From: Mycobacterium sp. 852002-51961_SCH5331710 | Lineage (GTDB): Bacteria > Actinomycetota > Actinomycetes > Mycobacteriales > Mycobacteriaceae | Reading direction: 5' to 3' | Length of the DNA: 64,000 bases | NCBI RefSeq assembly: GCF_001665535.1 | Contig: NZ_LZSQ01000019.1 | Location: forward strand, 1-64,000 | In this document: positions 59,685-64,000 of the stretch, piece after piece | How the letters are laid out: each line of letters begins with the position of its first letter | How positions within the stretch are numbered: position 1 is the first letter of the stretch | Made by a program: the position numbers and the translations under genes | Notes under the pieces: generated by a model | Seen by the model: the letters and a program-made list of their open reading frames with translations, nothing else | The model's database searches: none | What the model was told of the DNA's origin: nothing

Positions 59685-60692
59685 ATGAGCGTCATGAGCG
59701 CAGTCAACGCCCTGGTCGCACATCAGGACTCCGCGGGAGAGATCTCCCTGCGGCACGAAGTCGTCGACGACGCATTGCTGCCCGACGGTGAGGTCACGAT
59801 CTCCGTCGAGTACTCGGGGATCAACTACAAGGACGCACTGGCGGTGACGCCCAACGGCGGTGTGGCCCGGTCGTATCCGCTCATCCCCGGTATCGACGTG
59901 GCCGGCACCGTCACTGCGTCGTCGTCATCGGACTTCGCGGTGGGTGACCGGGTCGTCGCGCACGGCTACGACATCGGCACCGGCAGGCACGGCGGCTACG
60001 CCGACACCGCCCGTTTCCCGGCCGACTACGTGGTCAAGCTCGACGGGTTGACGACGGGCGAAGCCGCCGCGATCGGAACCGCCGGCTTCACCGCGGCCAT
60101 GAGCGTCAACGCGATTCGCGCGCACGGCGTCCGGCCGCAGGACGGGCCGGTGCTGGTCACCGGTGCGACCGGAGGCGTCGGCAGCATCAGCGTCGACCTG
60201 CTGGCCGGGCTCGGCTACGAGGTGATCGCTTCCTCGGGGAAGGCCGAAGCCCACGACTATCTGATGGGCCTCGGCGCGTACCAGGTGATCGGACGGCTGC
60301 CCGAGGAGGGGGAGAAGGTTCGTCCGCTCGGCAAGTCCAAATGGGCGGCCGTGGTCGACAGCGTCGGCGGTGACACCCTCGCGTATGCATTGAGCACGCT
60401 GAATTACGCTGGTGTCGCGGCGATTTCGGGTCTGGCCCGGTCCGCCGACCTCCCGACGACGGTGATGCCGTTCATCCTGCGCGGCGTCACGCTCGCCGGG
60501 ATCGACTCCGTGCAGCTCGCCATCGGACCGCGCCGCGAGATCTGGAAGCAGCTCGAAGGCGAGCTCAGGCCCAAGCACCTAGCGGACGTCACGAAGGACG
60601 TCACGATATTGGACGCTCCGCACACCCTGCGCACGATCATCGGCGGCGGCGTCACCGGCCGCACCCGTGTGGTCGTGCACGACGGCTTCTGA
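59685..60692 (+). CDS. AcuI-type (YhdH) NADPH-dependent acryloyl-CoA reductase-like protein
   Basis: 335-aa medium-chain reductase of the YhdH/AcuI branch: SGINYKDALAVTP, GIDVAGTV, VTGATGGVGSISVDLLA (NADPH site ~150) and a C-terminal segment HLADVTKDVTILDAPHTL. It has no zinc ligands. The expected reaction is reduction of acryloyl-CoA or a similar enone. Start ATG 59685; ATG 59694 is an alternative. It faces fadE23 convergently across a palindrome. Confidence 0.88.
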   Translation: MSVMSAVNALVAHQDSAGEISLRHEVVDDALLPDGEVTISVEYSGINYKDALAVTPNGGVARSYPLIPGIDVAGTVTASSSSDFAVGDRVVAHGYDIGTGRHGGYADTARFPADYVVKLDGLTTGEAAAIGTAGFTAAMSVNAIRAHGVRPQDGPVLVTGATGGVGSISVDLLAGLGYEVIASSGKAEAHDYLMGLGAYQVIGRLPEEGEKVRPLGKSKWAAVVDSVGGDTLAYALSTLNYAGVAAISGLARSADLPTTVMPFILRGVTLAGIDSVQLAIGPRREIWKQLEGELRPKHLADVTKDVTILDAPHTLRTIIGGGVTGRTRVVVHDGF

Positions 60693-60700
60693 TTCCCTGG

Positions 60701-60758
60701 CGAGCAGACGCGAAACTGCCCAAAATCGCCGCGAAATGGGCAGTTTTACGTCTGCTCG
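60701..60758. repeat. Long intergenic palindrome between convergent genes
   Basis: Arms 60701-60722 and 60737-60758 match at 20 of 22 positions, starting CGAGCAGACG and ending CGTCTGCTCG, with an A-rich 14-nt loop. It fills the 83-bp gap between the reductase and fadE23 and is likely a two-way terminator. I recall GAGCAGACG-type palindromes recurring between mycobacterial genes. Confidence 0.7.
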
Positions 60759-60775
60759 GCGACCCGGGCGAGGAG

Positions 60776-61990
60776 CTACTTCAGCTCGGCCGACGACAGT
60801 CCGAGCAGGCGCCGCGCGACCACGAGCAGCTGAATCTGTTGGGTACCCTCGAAGATGTCGAGGATCTTGCTGTCGCGCGCCCACTTCTCCAGCAGCGTGA
60901 CCTCCGAGTAGCCGACGGTGCCCGCGAGTTCGACGGCCTTGAGGGTGATGTCACTGGCCACCCGGCCGGCCTTGGCCTTGCCCATCGACGCTTCCTTCGA
61001 GTTCGGAATGTCGTTGTCGGCCTGCCACGCCGAGCGCACCGTCAGCAGATACGCCGCTTCCCAATCGGATTCCATCCGCAGGAACTCCGCGGCCGGTGCG
61101 CTCTGAGCGTGTGAGGGCTTGTCGTAGGAGATCTCGACACCGGCGTCGGTGAGCAGCTTGCGCAGCTCCTCCAGCGCGGCACGGGCGATGCCGACGGCCA
61201 TCGCGGCGACGACGGGCCGGGTGTTGTCGAACGTCTCCATGACCCCGGCAAAACCCTTCTCCACGTGGACCTCCGGGCTGCCCAGCAGGTTCTCCTTGGG
61301 GATCCGGACGTTGTCGAACCGGATGACCGCAGTGTCGGAGGCCTTGATGCCGAGCTTGTCCTCGAGCCGTTCGACCGTCACACCGGGGTGTTCGCGCGGC
61401 ACGATGAACGACTTGATCGCCGCGCGGCCCAAAGACTTGTCCAGCGTCGCCCACACCACGATGTGGGTGGCCCGCGAGCCTGCCGTGACGAAGATCTTCT
61501 CGCCGTTGATCACGTACTCGTCGCCGTCGAGCTTCGCCGTCGTCGACACCGCCGCCGAATCGGAGCCGAAGCCGGGTTCGGTGATCGCCATCGCCGCCCA
61601 CACGTCCTTGCCCAGCCGTTCGAGCTGTTCAGGGGTGGCGACGCTGGAGATGGCGGCGTTGCCGAGCCCCTGGCGCGGCACCGAGAGCATCAATGCCACG
61701 TCGCCCCAACTGATCTCCATCACGTTCAGCACGGCCGACATGTTCGCGCCGTTGTGATTGACGTCCTTTGGCTCGTCGCCACCGGCGAACGCCTCGGCGC
61801 CGGCGAACGCGACGGTCTTGGCGCCCTGAATCCCCTCGAAGAGGGTGGCGAGGGTGTCGAGCTCCACCGGGTACTCGTGTTCGCGCAGATCCCACTTGCG
61901 GGATATGGGGCGCAGCATCTCGGCGGCTCCCTGGTGCGCTTTCTCAATGACCGCCTCGAGTTTGCGCGGTAGCTCCAGATTGATTGCCAT
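60776..61990 (-). CDS. fadE23: Acyl-CoA dehydrogenase FadE23
   Basis: 404 aa (M. tuberculosis Rv3140 is 401). MAITEPGFGSDSAAVSTTAK (FAD/substrate), DEYVINGEKIFVTAG, and the catalytic Glu in ILDIFEGTQQIQ. It follows fadE24 by 23 bp and probably forms an obligate pair with it, as the two diverged FadE types do in mycobacteria. In M. tuberculosis this pair is induced by isoniazid. Confidence 0.88.
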   Translation of the reverse strand: MAINLELPRKLEAVIEKAHQGAAEMLRPISRKWDLREHEYPVELDTLATLFEGIQGAKTVAFAGAEAFAGGDEPKDVNHNGANMSAVLNVMEISWGDVALMLSVPRQGLGNAAISSVATPEQLERLGKDVWAAMAITEPGFGSDSAAVSTTAKLDGDEYVINGEKIFVTAGSRATHIVVWATLDKSLGRAAIKSFIVPREHPGVTVERLEDKLGIKASDTAVIRFDNVRIPKENLLGSPEVHVEKGFAGVMETFDNTRPVVAAMAVGIARAALEELRKLLTDAGVEISYDKPSHAQSAPAAEFLRMESDWEAAYLLTVRSAWQADNDIPNSKEASMGKAKAGRVASDITLKAVELAGTVGYSEVTLLEKWARDSKILDIFEGTQQIQLLVVARRLLGLSSAELK

Positions 61991-62013
61991 GGTTCGACTT
62001 TCGCTCGTAAGAC

Positions 62014-63405
62014 TCAGATGACTACAACGCCCTCGGCGACGCCGATGGCACGCAGATCGCGGTACCAGCGCTCAACGGGGTGTTCCTTGGTGTAACCGTG
62101 GCCGCCGAGAAGCTGCACACCGTCCAGGCCGATCTGCATTCCCTTGTCGGTTCCCAGCCGCTTGGCCAGCGCGGCTTCGCGGGCGAACGGCAGGCCCTGG
62201 TCGGCCCGCGATGCGCCGCGCCAGGTAATCAGGCGCAGACCGTCGAACTCGATCGCCATGTTGGCGCACATGAAAGCGACCGCCTGGCGGTGCGCGATCG
62301 GTTCGCCGAAAGCTTGGCGCTCCTTGACATATGGCACGACGTAGTCGAGCACCGCATGCGAGGTTCCGACGGCCAGCGCCGCCCAGCCGAGCCGAGACAG
62401 CGCGAGCGCCTCCGAGTAATCCTCATCGTTGGCGCCCTCTTCGCCGAGCCGCGCCGACAGTGGCACGGTGACCCCGTCGAGCGACACCTGACCGATCGCG
62501 GCCCCGCGGATTCCCATACCCGGGTCCGGCGTGACGCTGAGCCCCTTCGACGACGATTCGACGATGAACAGCGCGGGCTTGCCATTGAGTTGCGCTGCGA
62601 CGATGAATAATTCGGCGTTCGCGGCCGCCGGCACCAACGACTTCACGCCGTCGAGGCGGTAACCGCTCGGCGTGCGCACGGCCGTGGTCTTCAACGCGGT
62701 CGGATCGAACAGCGGACGCGGTTCGGCGATCGCGACGCAGGACTGCGGGACGTTCTCGCCCGCGAACTCCTTCAGATAGGTGGCCTGCTGATCGGCGCTG
62801 CCCCAATGCGTGAGCGCCGATGCGACGCCCGCGGGAGCCAGGATCGGAAGCGCGAGGCCCATGTCGCCGTAAGCGAGCGCCTCGGCGACAAGGACATTGG
62901 TGACGGCCGCCCGGTGCGCGGCGATGCCCTCGAAATCTTCGGGCACGTTGATCGCGGTGATGCCGAGTTCGGACGCCTTGGCCACGAGGTCGACGGGGTA
63001 GTCGGCGGCCTCGTCGGCTTCTCGCGCCGCCGGGCGGATGACTTCGTCGGCGAACTCGCCGACCGTCTCGACGATCATCTGCTGTTCGTCGTCGGGGGTG
63101 AGATCGAAGTAGTCCGATCCGCTCTTCTTCAGCCGCGTCGGGCCGCTCTGATTACCCGACACGCGCTTGAACTGTCGGTTGGCGGCGCCCGCGACAGAGA
63201 AGACCTGCTTGACGCCGTACTTCAACCCGCGGTTGAGCGGGTCACGCAGGTTGTAGCGATCCAAGAACTCCTGACCGACCAGGGGAGTGACCAGCGCGAG
63301 CCCGAGATCGGTTGCGGAGCGCTTGTGTTTCTTCAAGCCGACGGCACTTTCCTTGCCGCTGCGCTTGGGCTTGGATCCGTTTTTCGACGGCAGGTTCTTG
63401 CTCAT
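62014..63405 (-). CDS. fadE24: Acyl-CoA dehydrogenase FadE24
   Basis: 463 aa (M. tuberculosis Rv3139 is 468). The N-terminal ~60 residues are basic (LPSKNGSKPKRSGKESAV) and not part of the dehydrogenase fold. Core: DDEQQMIVETVGEFADEVIRP, CVAIAEPRP, GYRLDGVKSLVPA, and QLLGGHGYTKEHPVERWYRD with the C-terminal AEGVVVI. Start ATG 63405. The promoter region carries two tandem palindromes. Confidence 0.88.
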   Translation of the reverse strand: MSKNLPSKNGSKPKRSGKESAVGLKKHKRSATDLGLALVTPLVGQEFLDRYNLRDPLNRGLKYGVKQVFSVAGAANRQFKRVSGNQSGPTRLKKSGSDYFDLTPDDEQQMIVETVGEFADEVIRPAAREADEAADYPVDLVAKASELGITAINVPEDFEGIAAHRAAVTNVLVAEALAYGDMGLALPILAPAGVASALTHWGSADQQATYLKEFAGENVPQSCVAIAEPRPLFDPTALKTTAVRTPSGYRLDGVKSLVPAAANAELFIVAAQLNGKPALFIVESSSKGLSVTPDPGMGIRGAAIGQVSLDGVTVPLSARLGEEGANDEDYSEALALSRLGWAALAVGTSHAVLDYVVPYVKERQAFGEPIAHRQAVAFMCANMAIEFDGLRLITWRGASRADQGLPFAREAALAKRLGTDKGMQIGLDGVQLLGGHGYTKEHPVERWYRDLRAIGVAEGVVVI

Positions 63406-63447
63406 TTCGACTGCCTCGCTTTGATTGGGGACGTCCGAACTCGTCGA

Positions 63448-63490
63448 ACTGACTCCAGAGTAAGGTATCGGAACTGACTCACAAGTAAGT
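63448..63490. promoter_or_regulatory. Tandem operator palindromes before fadE24
   Basis: ACTGACT-CCAG-AGTAAGG (63448-63465) and ACTGACT-CACA-AGTAAGT (63473-63490) are two near-identical imperfect palindromes repeated every 25 bp. They occupy the 96-bp gap between fadE24 and the HisN-type gene upstream. No gene lies in the gap. Confidence 0.6.
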
Positions 63491-63501
63491 TGTTGTCGAA
63501 C

Positions 63502-64000
63502 TCACAGCAGCCGACGCAGAACCTCATCGTGTAGCAGGCCGTTGGTCGCGACCGCGCTGCCACCGTGAGGCCCATCCTCGCCATCGAGGTTGGTGAAACG
63601 GCCCCCGGCCTCGCGCACCAAGACGTCGAGTGGCGCCAGGTCCCACGTCGACACCTCGGGCTCCATCGCGATGTCGACGGCGCCCTCCGCGACGAGGCAG
63701 TAGTTGTAGAAGTCGCCGTAGCCGCGCACCCGCCACACGGCGTCGGTCAGCGCGACGAACCGTTCGCGGATGCCGCGGTCGGCCCAGCCCGAGAGGCTGG
63801 AGAACGCCAGGCTCGCCGAGCCGAGGTCATCGACCTTCGACACGGTCAAATGTCGCTCCGCTTGCCCGCTCACCCGCGCGAACGCGCCCCGGCCGGCCAC
63901 CGCCCACCACCGACGATGCAGCGCGGGCGCACTCACCACGCCGAGCACCGGAACGCCGTCGTGCAACAGCGCGATCAGCGTCGCCCACACCGGCACGCCG
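63502..64000 (-). CDS. Inositol-monophosphatase-family phosphatase (HisN-type, Rv3137-like), 5' end outside
   Basis: C-terminal 165 residues of an IMPase-fold phosphatase; the frame is open to the window edge. [12 protein letters not shown] follows the metal-site DGT.NF motif that must lie just off the window. [26 protein letters not shown] sequence (here [14 protein letters not shown]) and [15 protein letters not shown] supply the last metal Asp. In actinobacteria this branch includes histidinol-phosphate phosphatase HisN; the assignment is by memory of Rv3137. Confidence 0.85.
   Translation of the reverse strand, partial: GVPVWATLIALLHDGVPVLGVVSAPALHRRWWAVAGRGAFARVSGQAERHLTVSKVDDLGSASLAFSSLSGWADRGIRERFVALTDAVWRVRGYGDFYNYCLVAEGAVDIAMEPEVSTWDLAPLDVLVREAGGRFTNLDGEDGPHGGSAVATNGLLHDEVLRRLL

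Overview
The window is high-GC (about two-thirds G+C) chromosomal DNA from a mycobacterium, most likely a fast-growing Mycobacterium/Mycolicibacterium. The evidence is a mycobacterial WhiB7 with its leader, a UvrD2 helicase with tetracysteine and HRDC parts, an antigen 85 mycolyltransferase, a mycobactin-type acyl-AMP ligase behind an iron box, F420-linked enzymes and a full 14-gene nuo operon. Much of the gene order matches, from memory, the M. tuberculosis interval Rv3198c to Rv3137 (uvrD2, whiB7, Rv3197 to Rv3193c, hpx, aofH, nuoN to nuoA, Rv3143, fadE23, fadE24, Rv3137). Other gene sets lie between these conserved blocks. I see no insertion sequence, prophage, CRISPR array, rRNA or toxin-antitoxin pair.

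Layout. 1-7.5 kb: end of uvrD2; the whiB7 leader (promoter, 63-codon upstream ORF, terminator hairpin) and whiB7; an ABC1-type kinase; an orphan cyclodehydratase/ThiF-like protein; a zincin-like protein; a PDZ-Lon-like protease. 7.5-10.7 kb: a large UPF0182 membrane protein and the initiator tRNA-Met. 10.8-16.4 kb: small metabolic and regulatory genes. 16.4-18.8 kb: an orphan mbtM (fadD33) gene behind an IdeR-type box, then a hydrolase. 18.8-30.7 kb: fadB4, hpx, aofH, an F420-type oxidoreductase, an EthA-like Baeyer-Villiger monooxygenase, an APH-type kinase with an unknown partner, two TetR regulators, an enoyl-CoA hydratase and a frameshifted FAD monooxygenase. 30.7-46.2 kb: nuoA to nuoN on the minus strand, most junctions overlapping by 1 to 8 bases. 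46.4-48.5 kb: an atypical receiver protein, a YceI protein and a divergent NTF2-like/methyltransferase pair sharing a SoxR-type operator. 48.5-56.1 kb: an eight-gene minus-strand catabolic operon. 56.2-64 kb: a flavin monooxygenase with its TetR, antigen 85, an AcuI-type reductase, fadE23, fadE24 and the start of a HisN-type phosphatase.

The most notable set is the operon at 48.5-56.1 kb. Its last three genes (acyl-CoA dehydrogenase, APH-type kinase, DUF6285 protein) are joined by 4-base stop/start overlaps. They match the LvaC/LvaA/LvaB set that dehydroxylates 4-hydroxyacyl-CoA through a phosphorylated intermediate. Here the set follows homogentisate-dioxygenase-like, hydrolase, CoA-transferase, HMG-CoA-lyase-like and TetR genes. 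This suggests a degradation route for an unknown substrate, controlled from a palindrome at 56136-56157. Regulatory DNA is a second theme: whiB7 attenuation, an IdeR box, a SoxR-type operator, tandem palindromes before fadE24, a CRP-like site before nuoA, and several promoters placed for leaderless transcripts.
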